DNA of 46,016 bases, taken from NCBI GenBank assembly GCA_018883975.1, contig JAHLFD010000097.1, forward strand, positions 1-46,016, in the 5' to 3' direction. This stretch comes from Zhenhengia stercoravium. Lineage in GTDB: Bacteria > Bacillota > Clostridia > Lachnospirales > Cellulosilyticaceae. The position numbers and the translations under genes were made by a program. The notes under the pieces were generated by a model. That model was given only the letters and a program-made list of their open reading frames with translations. It was not told the origin of the DNA and made no database searches. Positions 1-7,996 of this stretch are shown here, piece by piece (the first letter of the stretch is position 1; each line of letters begins with the position of its first letter).

Positions 1-69
1 AAAAAGCATTTTTCTTCTCATAATATTTTGTTTTATCATTAATCTATCTCTACTATGCTTTATCATAAA

Positions 70-92
70 AATGTAAAATCTATTTTTACATT
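70..92. other. Short inverted repeat in left-end spacer
   Basis: The first 128 bases hold no gene that I can support. The only structure is an AT-rich hairpin, AATGTAAAA paired with TTTTACATT, with a short T-rich stretch on the minus-strand side. It could be a weak second terminator behind the GntR gene or chance in AT-rich DNA. Confidence 0.3.
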
Positions 93-128
93 CTCCTAAG
101 TAGTATTAAAAGTCATTTTTCCGCACAT

Positions 129-158
129 AAAAAAAGGAGCTGCCTAGGCAACTCCTTT
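129..158 (-). terminator. Intrinsic terminator of the GntR gene
   Basis: On the minus strand the stem AGGAGTTGCC pairs with GGCAGCTCCT around a two-base loop and runs straight into seven T residues. It begins directly after the TAG stop of the regulator, closing the ispE-gntR transcript. Confidence 0.85.
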
Positions 159-159
159 A

Positions 160-837
160 CTATTTCTTACTTTGTATAAATTTCATTATAGAACTACATT
201 GTGTCTCAATATGTTTAGTCGCTAACTGAGATGCTAACTCACTATCTCTGTTTTTAAGTGCATCTAACATTTCATTATGTTCTGCAATAACAGCGCTGCT
301 TTCTTCTGTATTCTTAAGATACGTAATACGGTAGCGTTGTACCTGTTCTCTCATATTATTGTAAAGCTGAACAAGCTTTTCATTTCGAGAAGCTTCCGCA
401 ATAGTATCATGGAATTCAATATCTTTTTGAATCATGACTTCAATATCGTCTTCTTTGGCTGCATATTCATACTCTGCAATAATAAGTTGAAGCTTTAAGA
501 AAGAACGCTCGTCCATATGTTTGCATGCAAGTTTTGCTGCTAATGCTTCTAAAGAAGCACGTACTTCTAATACATCTTGAATGTCTTTTCCTGTAAACTG
601 TGCAACTTGTGCACCTTTACGTGGAACCATGATAACAAGACCTTCAAGCTCAAGTTTTCTAATAGCTTCTCTAATTGGTGTACGGCTTACACCTAGTTTC
701 TCACCAAGTTGTGTTTCCATTAATCTTTCGCCAGGCTCTAACTCCCCATTTAAAATTGCCTTACGTAAAGTTTGGAATACAATATCTCTTAATGGTAAAT
801 ATTCATTAATTTTCATGTTTGAACTTTCTTCTCGCAC
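160..837 (-). CDS. GntR family transcriptional regulator, FadR subfamily (FCD domain)
   Basis: A 225-residue DNA-binding regulator. Residues about 14-80 form the winged helix of the GntR family (LRKAILNGELEPGERLMETQ, then GVSRTPIREAIRKLELEGLV). The remainder is an all-helical FCD effector domain with the usual D-E-H pattern (EVRASLEALAA, EFHDTIAEAS, EHNEMLDAL). Effectors of this subfamily are usually small carboxylic acids; the ligand here is unknown. I keep the GTG start at 837 because AGAGGGG lies 7 bases upstream; an ATG at 816 has a poorer site. The start overlaps the end of ispE by 32 bases, so the two are translated from one message. A FadR-type regulator next to ispE is a recurring clostridial order, but its target is not evident. 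Confidence 0.9.
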   Translation of the reverse strand: MREESSNMKINEYLPLRDIVFQTLRKAILNGELEPGERLMETQLGEKLGVSRTPIREAIRKLELEGLVIMVPRKGAQVAQFTGKDIQDVLEVRASLEALAAKLACKHMDERSFLKLQLIIAEYEYAAKEDDIEVMIQKDIEFHDTIAEASRNEKLVQLYNNMREQVQRYRITYLKNTEESSAVIAEHNEMLDALKNRDSELASQLATKHIETQCSSIMKFIQSKK

Positions 838-1723
838 GTCTTTTCCCCTCTCTTTTGGCTTTACAAAATGTACTTGTCACATGTACTTCTCTAAGTCCAC
901 ATTGATTTTTAAAGTATTCTGCTGCCACTGCTGCTTTATATCTACTTGGGAAAATACCAAATACTGTAGGCCCACTGCCACTCATCATACTTCCTAATGC
1001 ACCATACTCTATCATATCTTGTTTAATCTGTTCGATTTGAGGATGCATCTTAATGGTTACATCTTCTAATACATTATCCATATTGTTTGTAATAAACTGT
1101 GTATCACGTGCTTTAATGGCTTCTACATACTCGTCCGTTTTAGGATGCTTTGTAATCTCATCTACCTTTAATGCTTTGTATACACTTGCAGTGGAAACAC
1201 TAATATTAGGCTTCGCAAGTAAAATATGCATACTTGGCAATGAAGGTAATGGCGTAAGTACTTCCCCTATTCCCTCTGCAAGTACTGTTCCTCTTAAAAT
1301 ACAAAATGGCACATCTGCTCCTATTTCAAGTCCCATCTCCATTAATTTCTTCTTACTAAAATGCGTCTCAAATAATTTATTAAGCCCTACAAGAACTGCT
1401 GCTGCATCGCTGCTTCCACCAGCTAAGCCTGCTGCTACAGGTATACGTTTAAAGATATCTATATAAACACCACTTGTTATATTCGCCTCTTTTAAAAACT
1501 TCTCTGCTGCTTTATACGTAATATTTCTATCGTCCTTTGGAAGCCATGCTAAATTATTATTAATACGAATACCTGGAGTTTTAGTCTTTTTAACGGTAAT
1601 AGTATCATACAGATTAATTGTCTGCATAATCATTCTCAGGTCATGATAACCATTGTCTCGTTTGCCTACTACATCTAGCGTAAGGTTAATCTTACCTCTT
1701 GCTTTAAGTACTATTGTATCCAT
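806..1723 (-). CDS. ispE: 4-diphosphocytidyl-2-C-methyl-D-erythritol kinase
   Basis: GHMP-superfamily kinase of the non-mevalonate (MEP) isoprenoid pathway. It phosphorylates the 2-hydroxyl of CDP-methylerythritol using ATP, in the cytoplasm. The 305-residue length is typical. Diagnostic segments are the N-terminal KINLTLDVVGKRDNGYHDL, the glycine-rich ATP-binding loop PVAAGLAGGSSDAAAVL near residues 96-112, and the C-terminal GALGSMMSGSGPTVFGIF. Transcription probably starts from its own promoter at 1756-1785, not from sipL, because a terminator and a folded repeat lie between. The 3' end overlaps the downstream GntR gene. Confidence 0.96.
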   Translation of the reverse strand: MDTIVLKARGKINLTLDVVGKRDNGYHDLRMIMQTINLYDTITVKKTKTPGIRINNNLAWLPKDDRNITYKAAEKFLKEANITSGVYIDIFKRIPVAAGLAGGSSDAAAVLVGLNKLFETHFSKKKLMEMGLEIGADVPFCILRGTVLAEGIGEVLTPLPSLPSMHILLAKPNISVSTASVYKALKVDEITKHPKTDEYVEAIKARDTQFITNNMDNVLEDVTIKMHPQIEQIKQDMIEYGALGSMMSGSGPTVFGIFPSRYKAAVAAEYFKNQCGLREVHVTSTFCKAKREGKRRARRKFKHEN

Positions 1724-1755
1724 GTGTAACTCCTTCGTGATTTAGCGTTTTTTAT

Positions 1756-1785
1756 ATTATACCCTTTTAAAAAAGTGTTAGTCAA
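1756..1785 (-). promoter_or_regulatory. Sigma-A-type promoter for ispE-gntR
   Basis: On the minus strand TTGACT and TATAAT are separated by 18 bases, ending about 30 bases before the ATG of ispE. It lies on the gene side of the palindromic element at 1846-2026, so that element is not part of the ispE leader if this promoter is used. Confidence 0.65.
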
Positions 1786-1845
1786 TAAAAATGTATTTCG
1801 TGTATACAATGAACAAAAGAAGCTATTATAAGCTCTAATGAGAGG

Positions 1846-2026
1846 AGAGAGCTACGGCACACTCCTTTCGCTCAATGTTCGGTAGCTAAGAGGGAGTAAA
1901 CTCGGTATGCACAGGAACGCTCATAACTCCCTTCGGTGAAACAATTCGCTAAGACCCTGCGTACCCTTCGTTAACACCCTCTAAGCTTACCTCACTAGTC
2001 GCTTCACGAGTGTGCCGTAGCTCTCT
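1846..2026 (-). repeat. Palindromic folded element, copy 1 (reverse orientation)
   Basis: The 451-base spacer between sipL and ispE holds no gene. It contains nested inverted repeats. The outer arms are a perfect 19-base pair, AGAGAGCTACGGCACACTC at 1846-1864 and its complement at 2008-2026. A middle pair is 1884-1899 with 1971-1988. An inner pair is about 1904-1915 with 1955-1966. Read on the minus strand, the core at 1916-1954 contains TTAGCGA, TGT and GAGCGTTC in the same order as copies 2 and 3 on the plus strand. This is the most diverged of the three copies. Not a family I recognise. Confidence 0.75.
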
Positions 2027-2058
2027 TCTAGTATTGATGCTTAGTAGTCAGAGTGGGG

Positions 2059-2106
2059 ATGTGTTCTCCAGAACCTGCCTACGTAGCTTTCAGCTAAGAG
2101 ACACAT
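2059..2106. repeat. Small inverted repeat beside copy 1
   Basis: ATGTGTTCTC at the left pairs with GAGACACAT at the right. The loop contains the small palindrome CTACGTAG and an AGCT-TTC-AGCT repeat. It sits between the palindromic element and the sipL terminator. It has no T tract, so it is not an obvious terminator. It may be an extra stem belonging to the element or an independent structure. Confidence 0.45.
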
Positions 2107-2136
2107 GAAATGAAAAACAAACTCATTCTATACGGC

Positions 2137-2167
2137 AAAGAAGGGCCGCTTTGCAGCCGCCCCTTTA
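2137..2167 (-). terminator. GC-rich terminator behind sipL
   Basis: Just after the sipL stop the minus strand carries an imperfect GC-rich stem (AGGGGCGGC against GCGGCCCT, with one bulge and one mismatch) followed by TTCTTT. A reasonable but not ideal intrinsic terminator. Confidence 0.55.
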
Positions 2168-2174
2168 ATTTCCA

Positions 2175-3746
2175 TTAGAACTTTGTTTTCTTAAGGATGA
2201 TGAGTTTCTGACCAATATTAATTGGTGCATTTTCATCTAAATCATTAATCTCTACGATGTCTTGCACTGTTGTATTAAAACGTTTTGCAAGATTCCATAA
2301 GGTATCACCTTTTTTAACGATATAAACAGTAATACTTGGATAGCTGTTAAGCTCTTCTTTATCCATATCTGCTACATCTACTTGATTAATGGTTTGAATG
2401 TTACCTTTATTATAAACGTTAGCCATATAATCAAGTCCATATTCAAGCATAATATCGTTCTTATTGTATACGCCAGCTTCAACGTCTTTAGGTTGTACTT
2501 TAACCTCTATATAAGAATCCTCATTAAGTCCTTCAAGTGTAAGATCTTGGCTAAATGGAATCATCTCCATAGCTGTTTGAATCATGTTCACACTTTCTGG
2601 ATCAATATAAACAACTTTAGCTTCAAGCATACCATTAATTGTCAGCTTGTCACCTTCAACTTTCTTTTCATCAATAACAGGTTTTAAGTTTACACTGAAA
2701 ATTTGGTCTATCATAGGTGCGCCGTTTTCAAGTGTAATGACATCTTTCTTAGATGCCTTAGCCATGCCTTTTGAAGAAAGTGTCATATAGTCTTCAGATG
2801 TATTAGTCATCTTAACTTTTTTACCTGGGCAATATACATCATCTATAATTGTCTCAGTCTCTTCATCAAATGTGTTGTATTTGGCTTCTACAATACACTC
2901 TACTTCTATGACACGGTCTTCCCCATCAAAGTCAGGGCAAACCTGCATATAGATCGGTTTAACAGTTAAATCACAGTTCCAGTAAGCTTCTTCACTTGGT
3001 TTTGGAACGTCAGTGCTTCCTGCAAAAGGAATACGATGTTTAACAATTTCAATTGGCATATCTGGCTCTTGAGTTTTATACATTGTACTTACTTCTACAA
3101 TACCATTATAAAGAATTTCGCTGTCTGTACGTTTAATCTGTTCTTCTTTAATACATGTATTCATTTTAAGAACTTCACCAACGCTACATTTGCCTTGTGG
3201 AATTGTAAGTTCGTCTTTTACTACAAGTTTTTCTGTCCCACTTTGAGACGGTTTAATGACACTTAATGTACCTGTATTAGTTTGAACAGCAACATCGCCT
3301 CTAACTTCTGTTACAAGCTCCATTTCTTTTGGTTTTGTAGCTTCCACACAAACCCCTATAATAGACTTCACGTTAAGCTTACGTTCATTTAAAATATTCC
3401 AATGCATATGCTCAATATTATAGTTGAAAGCTACACGTTGATTATTGCTTACACCCTCTAGAATAACGAAGTCTTCAAGTGGAATACTTCCCTTCATAGT
3501 GTAAATTTCTTTTGAATTGTTTTCAGGTACATATAAAATTGTTGTATCTAATTGCCCTTTATAAACTACTCTATCATCTTGTACATCTATCTGGTCAATA
3601 TTAATATCTCCGTCTAAGTAAACTACTCTTTGCATGTCAGGTTTTCCATCTGGAACAATAATATCTCTTTCTTTGACAACTTGTACTGCTTCTTTTCTTG
3701 TCATTTCATTTAGACCAATTTGTTTCTTTACCAGTTCTAATGCCAT
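2175..3746 (-). CDS. sipL: SipL-like spore morphogenetic protein (SPOCS/DUF3794 repeats plus LysM)
   Basis: 523 residues. Repeated SPOCS (DUF3794) beta-rich domains fill most of the chain, and a single LysM domain occupies about residues 475-518 (GDTLWNLAKRFNTTVQDI, then INIGQKLIIL). In Clostridioides difficile, SipL of this architecture and size binds SpoIVA and is needed for coat assembly around the forespore; I infer the same role. There is no signal peptide or membrane segment, as expected for a mother-cell protein. The ATG has a GAGGAGGAG ribosome site. It lies downstream of yabG, which carries its own terminator. No clear sigma-E promoter could be assigned in the 200-base spacer. Confidence 0.85.
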   Translation of the reverse strand: MALELVKKQIGLNEMTRKEAVQVVKERDIIVPDGKPDMQRVVYLDGDINIDQIDVQDDRVVYKGQLDTTILYVPENNSKEIYTMKGSIPLEDFVILEGVSNNQRVAFNYNIEHMHWNILNERKLNVKSIIGVCVEATKPKEMELVTEVRGDVAVQTNTGTLSVIKPSQSGTEKLVVKDELTIPQGKCSVGEVLKMNTCIKEEQIKRTDSEILYNGIVEVSTMYKTQEPDMPIEIVKHRIPFAGSTDVPKPSEEAYWNCDLTVKPIYMQVCPDFDGEDRVIEVECIVEAKYNTFDEETETIIDDVYCPGKKVKMTNTSEDYMTLSSKGMAKASKKDVITLENGAPMIDQIFSVNLKPVIDEKKVEGDKLTINGMLEAKVVYIDPESVNMIQTAMEMIPFSQDLTLEGLNEDSYIEVKVQPKDVEAGVYNKNDIMLEYGLDYMANVYNKGNIQTINQVDVADMDKEELNSYPSITVYIVKKGDTLWNLAKRFNTTVQDIVEINDLDENAPINIGQKLIILKKTKF

Positions 3747-3863
3747 TTTTACGCTCCTCCTCTTCTAACCTTTACACTATACCTATGTATATGAGTATGA
3801 GTTATCCAACTTCTATTTCATGTATATTCATCCTGAAATAAAAATATGTATTTTTTCTAAGCA

Positions 3864-3897
3864 TAAATAAAAGAGACAGCTGGCGGATTGCTGCCTC
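3864..3897 (-). terminator. Terminator behind yabG
   Basis: Minus-strand stem GAGGCAGC with GCTGTCTC (one G-T pair) around a nine-base loop, followed by TTTTATTTAT. It separates yabG from sipL. Confidence 0.7.
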
Positions 3898-3947
3898 CTT
3901 TCTCTATTTATAAACGAATACACTAAGTAAACACATTTCCTGCGCCG

Positions 3948-4790
3948 TTAGGATAATGAGTCTACTAAGCCTACTACTGGTCCTCCTTTTCGTGCTACCC
4001 CTAGAATTTCATACCCTCCTATCCCTTTAAACTGGGTTAATGTATTTTTTATGGCATGTTCTATGGGGAGCACTTGATTAAATGGACAATAAGCGATACG
4101 CTCAACAATAAACACAGGATCTAATGCATGAATAAGCACTCTTGCAGGGGAGGCTGCATAATCTGCACCTGCCTCTAACAATGCCTCGAAGTAGGACTGA
4201 CAGGCACCTGCAAATATAATGAGTTGCTTGTTATTTTGGCGGGCTTTTCGGGCTTCTTTAACAGCCTCAATAAAGTACTTTGAGTTTTTATACTCATTAA
4301 TATCATAAAGGTTCTTGTAGTTTTTATTTAAAGAGTCATGTCCAGTTAAAACAAGTATGTCTGGGTTATGTTTTTGTAGTAAACCTCCTATTTTTTTAGG
4401 TTGCTCAAACTCAAGGACATTCTCACCAACCGCTGGCACCCCCAATGTCTCATAGTACTTCATACACAAATTAAGATAGAATGAGTCTCCATCTATGTGC
4501 AGTACTTTCCCTGTTTTTTGGAGCACGGGTTTGTTCTGGTCCTTAAGTATTTTCTTCTCAGCCACTAGCATTTTTACTCTTTCTTGAATCTGCTCCATCA
4601 AATAGCTTTCTTTATTTGTGAATCGCATCCCTCCTGCTAGCTCCAAATCTTCCATTGGTGCGTCTGCTATAATTCTATAGGATATCCCTTTTAATTTTAC
4701 AATGCCGTCAGATCTTATTTCCAATACTTTAAATAACACATCACGATTGTAAGAGATACGTACTACATAATCTCCAACCTGAATCATCAT
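3948..4790 (-). CDS. yabG: Sporulation-specific cysteine protease YabG
   Basis: 280 residues, close to the 290 of Bacillus YabG. The N-terminal QVGDYVVRISYNRDVLFKV and the segments VLHIDGDSFYLNLCMKYY, PDILVLTGHDSLNK and FAGACQSYFEALLEAGADYA are characteristic of the family. YabG is made in the mother cell late in sporulation and trims coat proteins, and in C. difficile also germination proteins; here that is inference from homology. Cys in GACQSYF and His in TGHD are candidate catalytic residues. Two ATG codons begin the frame; the first has AGGAGC eight bases upstream. Confidence 0.93.
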   Translation of the reverse strand: MMIQVGDYVVRISYNRDVLFKVLEIRSDGIVKLKGISYRIIADAPMEDLELAGGMRFTNKESYLMEQIQERVKMLVAEKKILKDQNKPVLQKTGKVLHIDGDSFYLNLCMKYYETLGVPAVGENVLEFEQPKKIGGLLQKHNPDILVLTGHDSLNKNYKNLYDINEYKNSKYFIEAVKEARKARQNNKQLIIFAGACQSYFEALLEAGADYAASPARVLIHALDPVFIVERIAYCPFNQVLPIEHAIKNTLTQFKGIGGYEILGVARKGGPVVGLVDSLS

Positions 4791-4868
4791 AGATCTTCGC
4801 TCCTAGCCTATCTATATCTCTATATCTTATTACAAGACTAGGAAGTCCTATGACTACCTTATGTAGGT

Positions 4869-4903
4869 AATATACAGCTCCTTTTGCTTAAGGACTGTAT
4901 ATT
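4869..4903. other. Hairpin spanning a stop codon
   Basis: AATATACAG at 4869-4877 pairs perfectly with CTGTATATT at 4895-4903, with partial inner pairing (CTCCTT with AAGGA). The TAA stop of the upstream small gene (4888-4890) lies in the loop. No T tract follows on the minus strand, so it is not a standard terminator. It may protect the 3' end or mark a processing site. Confidence 0.45.
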
Positions 4904-5334
4904 TCTAATGTTGGCTCTCTAGAGTGAACACTAATTAAATCTATGTAAACATCCTCATACGCTTTAAGCACTGGATGTGGTTTTTTAAATGCACTTGTTA
5001 GGTAGATAACATTATTTTCTTTCTTGTATATACTAAGATGTCTTCTCGTATCCGTTTTATGTTTAAGACGCTCCATAGCGAAGATAGTTTGTTTTTTCCT
5101 AGTTCCTTTTTGCGGTGCTTGTTCTGAAGTACTGTTGGCAGTTCCCATGCTTGGTTCTTCTATAGTCGTTTCTTTGGCTGATAATGCTTTTTTAGCTCTT
5201 TCTTCTTTAGCTTTTTGGTAACGGGCTTCGACCTGCTCAGCCACCTCATGAATTTTCTCTTTAACAGTATGGGCTACTTTACTGACCGTTGTTACCACTT
5301 GCATAACCTTTTCTAAAATACGTAATTTAAACAT
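4888..5334 (-). CDS. Hypothetical protein, charged N-terminal helix
   Basis: 148 residues, not recognised. Residues about 1-50 are predicted helical and heptad-like (KVMQVVTTVSKVAHTVKEKI), rich in Lys and Glu. Then comes a low-complexity Ser/Thr/Glu linker and a basic stretch (KGTRKKQ, KHKTDTRR). The C-terminal part is more hydrophobic (NNVIYLTSAF, DVYIDLISVHS). There is no signal peptide or membrane span. It has a good ribosome site (GAGGGGG, 7 bases before ATG) and lies upstream of yabG on the same strand with 97 bases between, so it may be sporulation-related; that is only context. Confidence 0.7.
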   Translation of the reverse strand: MFKLRILEKVMQVVTTVSKVAHTVKEKIHEVAEQVEARYQKAKEERAKKALSAKETTIEEPSMGTANSTSEQAPQKGTRKKQTIFAMERLKHKTDTRRHLSIYKKENNVIYLTSAFKKPHPVLKAYEDVYIDLISVHSREPTLEIYSP

Positions 5335-5425
5335 TGCTTATCCCCCTCAATTTCATCGTTTATTTTTTCAGCTATCTTGCTTGGACTTATCCTACCACAC
5401 ACTTCCAATTAATGGGAATATTGAA

Positions 5426-5470
5426 GTAAAAAATAAGATGCTTCATCGGGCTCTAGCCATTGAAACATCT
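5426..5470 (-). terminator. Terminator behind phosphoglucomutase
   Basis: On the minus strand AGATGTTTCA pairs with TGAAGCATCT (one mismatch or wobble) and is followed by TATTTTTTA. It begins about 25 bases after the stop codon. Confidence 0.7.
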
Positions 5471-5493
5471 CAAAAATTTTTTTCAAATATTTT

Positions 5494-7194
5494 TTACTTT
5501 ATCCAAGGTGCAATTAAAACATTAACAGCCTCTTTAATTGCTTGAACCTTACAAGCAGCATCTTCTTCACTACTTCCCTTTACACCAATATAGAACTTAA
5601 TTTTGGGCTCTGTTCCTGAAGGGCGTACACATAACCATGCAGCATCTGTAAGCTCATAGTAAAGTACATTGGATTTTGGCAAATGACCTACTCCCTTTTC
5701 GTAATCTCTTGTACTAACTACTGCATACTCTCCAATAGTACTTAAGCCCTCTTCTCTAAGATTTTTCATCACATCTTCTATTTTACTTAGCCCTTCTATC
5801 CCTTTTAAGGTAATAGACTGTACTTCTTCTTTATAGAAACCATATTTCTCATATAAAGAAATAAGTCCTTCATATAAAGTCATACCTTTTGTCTTATAGT
5901 AAGCAGCCATTTCTGCTGCAAGCATGCACGCTACTACTGCATCTTTATCTCTTGCATAAGTGCCTGCTAAGCAACCATAACTTTCTTCAAATCCAAATAT
6001 ATACGCTTTATCCCCATGACTTTCAAATAATCTAATCTGTTCTCCTATATATTTAAAGCCTGTTAATACTTCCATTACATCTACATTGTAAGCCTTACAG
6101 ATTGGCCTAATCATTTCTGTTGTAACAATGGTCTTAATAACCACACCTTTTGAAGATAACATACCTTTAGCTGCCTTTTGAGACAGAATATATTCTGTCA
6201 GCATAGCGCCTAACATGTTGCCTGTTAATACCTCATAGTCTCCATCATGATTACGAACAAGTACACCTACTCTATCCGCATCTGGATCCGTCCCCATAAT
6301 AAGGTCTGCCTGTACGTCTTTTGCCAGGTTAATAGCTAACTTAAAGGCTTCTTTATTTTCAGGATTAGGACTTGTAACAGTAGGGAAATTCCCATCTGGC
6401 GCTTCTTGCTCTTCTACGACATAAATATTTTTAAAGCCCACTTCTTTAAGAATCGTTCTAACAGGTATATTGCCTGTTCCATGAATAGGTGTATAAACAA
6501 TCTTAAAGTTATCCGCTACTTGATCAATCACATTTTGGTTTAACACTTGTTCTTTTACACAAGCTATGTAGGCTTCATCTACTTCTTTACCTATAATAGT
6601 AAGAAGTCCATTTTCTAAGGCCTTCTCCTTAGTGATGGTCTTAATTAAGTTAAAGTCTGCTATAGCATTAACTTCTTCTATAATCATTTGATCATAAGGC
6701 GCTATAACCTGTGCCCCATCACTTCCATATACTTTATAGCCATTATATTCTGGTGGATTATGACTTGCTGTTACTACAATACCTGCATCGCACTTTAAGT
6801 GACGTACTGTAAAAGATAACTCTGGTACCGGTCTTAAAGTATCAAATAAATAAGCATGAATACCATTAGCTGCAAGTACAAGTGCTGCTTCTTTGGCAAA
6901 AACATCTGAGTAATTTCTTGAGTCATAAGCAATAGCTACTTTAGGATTTATTAAAGCTTGTCTATTAAGAAAATTAGCAAGTCCTTGCGTAGCTTTTCTA
7001 ACGATATAGATATTCATACGATTTGTTCCCGCTCCAATAATGCCCCTTAACCCTGCTGTCCCAAATTCTAATTCTGTATAGAACCTGTCTTCAATCTCTT
7101 TATGATCTTCTTTAATCCCCCTTAACTCTTCTTTAGTTGCTTCATCAAAGGCATCTCCTTCTAGCCACTCTTCATACTTATGCATATAACTCAT
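5494..7194 (-). CDS. pgcA: Phosphoglucomutase/phosphomannomutase (alpha-D-phosphohexomutase)
   Basis: 566 residues, the long PgcA-type form of Firmicutes. It interconverts hexose-1-phosphate and hexose-6-phosphate through a phosphoserine enzyme. Visible motifs: active-site TASHNPP with Ser144, metal loop DPDADR at 303-308, sugar-binding GFEESYG at 401-407 and phosphate-binding RPSGTEP at 524-530, in the family order. It likely supplies glucose-1-phosphate for polymers, and possibly mannose-1-phosphate. It is a single gene with its own promoter and terminator. GGAGG precedes the ATG by about nine bases. Confidence 0.95.
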   Translation of the reverse strand: MSYMHKYEEWLEGDAFDEATKEELRGIKEDHKEIEDRFYTELEFGTAGLRGIIGAGTNRMNIYIVRKATQGLANFLNRQALINPKVAIAYDSRNYSDVFAKEAALVLAANGIHAYLFDTLRPVPELSFTVRHLKCDAGIVVTASHNPPEYNGYKVYGSDGAQVIAPYDQMIIEEVNAIADFNLIKTITKEKALENGLLTIIGKEVDEAYIACVKEQVLNQNVIDQVADNFKIVYTPIHGTGNIPVRTILKEVGFKNIYVVEEQEAPDGNFPTVTSPNPENKEAFKLAINLAKDVQADLIMGTDPDADRVGVLVRNHDGDYEVLTGNMLGAMLTEYILSQKAAKGMLSSKGVVIKTIVTTEMIRPICKAYNVDVMEVLTGFKYIGEQIRLFESHGDKAYIFGFEESYGCLAGTYARDKDAVVACMLAAEMAAYYKTKGMTLYEGLISLYEKYGFYKEEVQSITLKGIEGLSKIEDVMKNLREEGLSTIGEYAVVSTRDYEKGVGHLPKSNVLYYELTDAAWLCVRPSGTEPKIKFYIGVKGSSEEDAACKVQAIKEAVNVLIAPWIK

Positions 7195-7243
7195 CTGTAT
7201 TGCCTCCTTACGTATATTCCATTTTTTTACACTTTCTAATTAT

Positions 7244-7272
7244 ATTATAATTTTCAAAACATTTAAAGTAAA
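7244..7272 (-). promoter_or_regulatory. Promoter of phosphoglucomutase gene
   Basis: Minus strand TTTACT, 17 bases, TATAAT. The -35 overlaps the last bases of the preceding terminator, so the two units are packed end to end. Confidence 0.6.
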
Positions 7273-7310
7273 AAAGAGTAGAAATATGATACCCATATCT
7301 CTACTCTTTT
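7272..7310 (-). terminator. Terminator behind the 208-residue membrane-anchored gene
   Basis: AAAAGAGTAGA pairs with TCTACTCTTTT, with further A-T pairs inside, and is followed by TTTACTTTA on the minus strand. Confidence 0.75.
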
Positions 7311-7328
7311 AGTTATGCTGGTATAAGT

Positions 7329-7955
7329 TCACTCATCATCATCAGCCCCTCGCTCTAGAACTCTGATGATATAAAGATTATCTTCTAGGCCTACTAGTTC
7401 AAGTATATCTTGATCCTTTACATTATGCATATTGGTGAGTTCACCTTGTTCATTAAATATAAGTGTATGCCCTGTATAGTGATACACCTGTCCTTGGGCC
7501 TCGATCTTTCTGTTGGAACGGTCTATTTGAAGATTTGTCATATTAGTCTTTTTAAAGGCCTTAGCCGTAGGCTTAATACATATCAAACTTTCTTTTTCTG
7601 GTTGATAGATAATATCTACTATTTCACCGATTTCAATCTCTGAGACAGATATTGCATTCTCTTCTTTATCGATTATCTTGGTCGTAGGCTTAATTTTATG
7701 TGCCCTAACCTTTTTCCTTCCTATATCTAAAAAATGAATTTCTTCCTCATTAATCTCTCTTACTACACCTATACTTGTAATATAGAATTCCTCTTCCTCA
7801 TTCTCTTCATCTATAGTGATCTGCTTTCCTTCTATAGGTGGTGTAGATGTGTCTAAAAAATACTCAATTCCCTTAAACATTAACATTAACAATCCAGTAA
7901 GCCCTATACTGGAGATAATAATGACTGCTATTATAAATCTTTTATCCCCTCTCAC
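7329..7955 (-). CDS. Hypothetical membrane-anchored protein
   Basis: 208 residues, not recognised. One N-terminal membrane span (about residues 8-30, IIAVIIISSIGLTGLLMLMF) is followed by an acidic stretch (DEENEEEE) and a beta-rich soluble region made of short repeated strands (GVVREINEEEIHFLDIG, GEIVDIIYQPEKESLICI). The chain ends in an acidic tail. The topology suggests a signal anchor with the bulk outside the membrane. It starts at GTG with AAAGGAGG seven bases upstream. It follows the CotS-like gene by 41 bases and is probably cotranscribed with it, so a spore-envelope role is possible but unproven. Confidence 0.75.
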   Translation of the reverse strand: MRGDKRFIIAVIIISSIGLTGLLMLMFKGIEYFLDTSTPPIEGKQITIDEENEEEEFYITSIGVVREINEEEIHFLDIGRKKVRAHKIKPTTKIIDKEENAISVSEIEIGEIVDIIYQPEKESLICIKPTAKAFKKTNMTNLQIDRSNRKIEAQGQVYHYTGHTLIFNEQGELTNMHNVKDQDILELVGLEDNLYIIRVLERGADDDE

Positions 7956-7996
7956 CCTTTAACCTCCTTTGTAACTTGCGAACTTATTTCTTCTAT

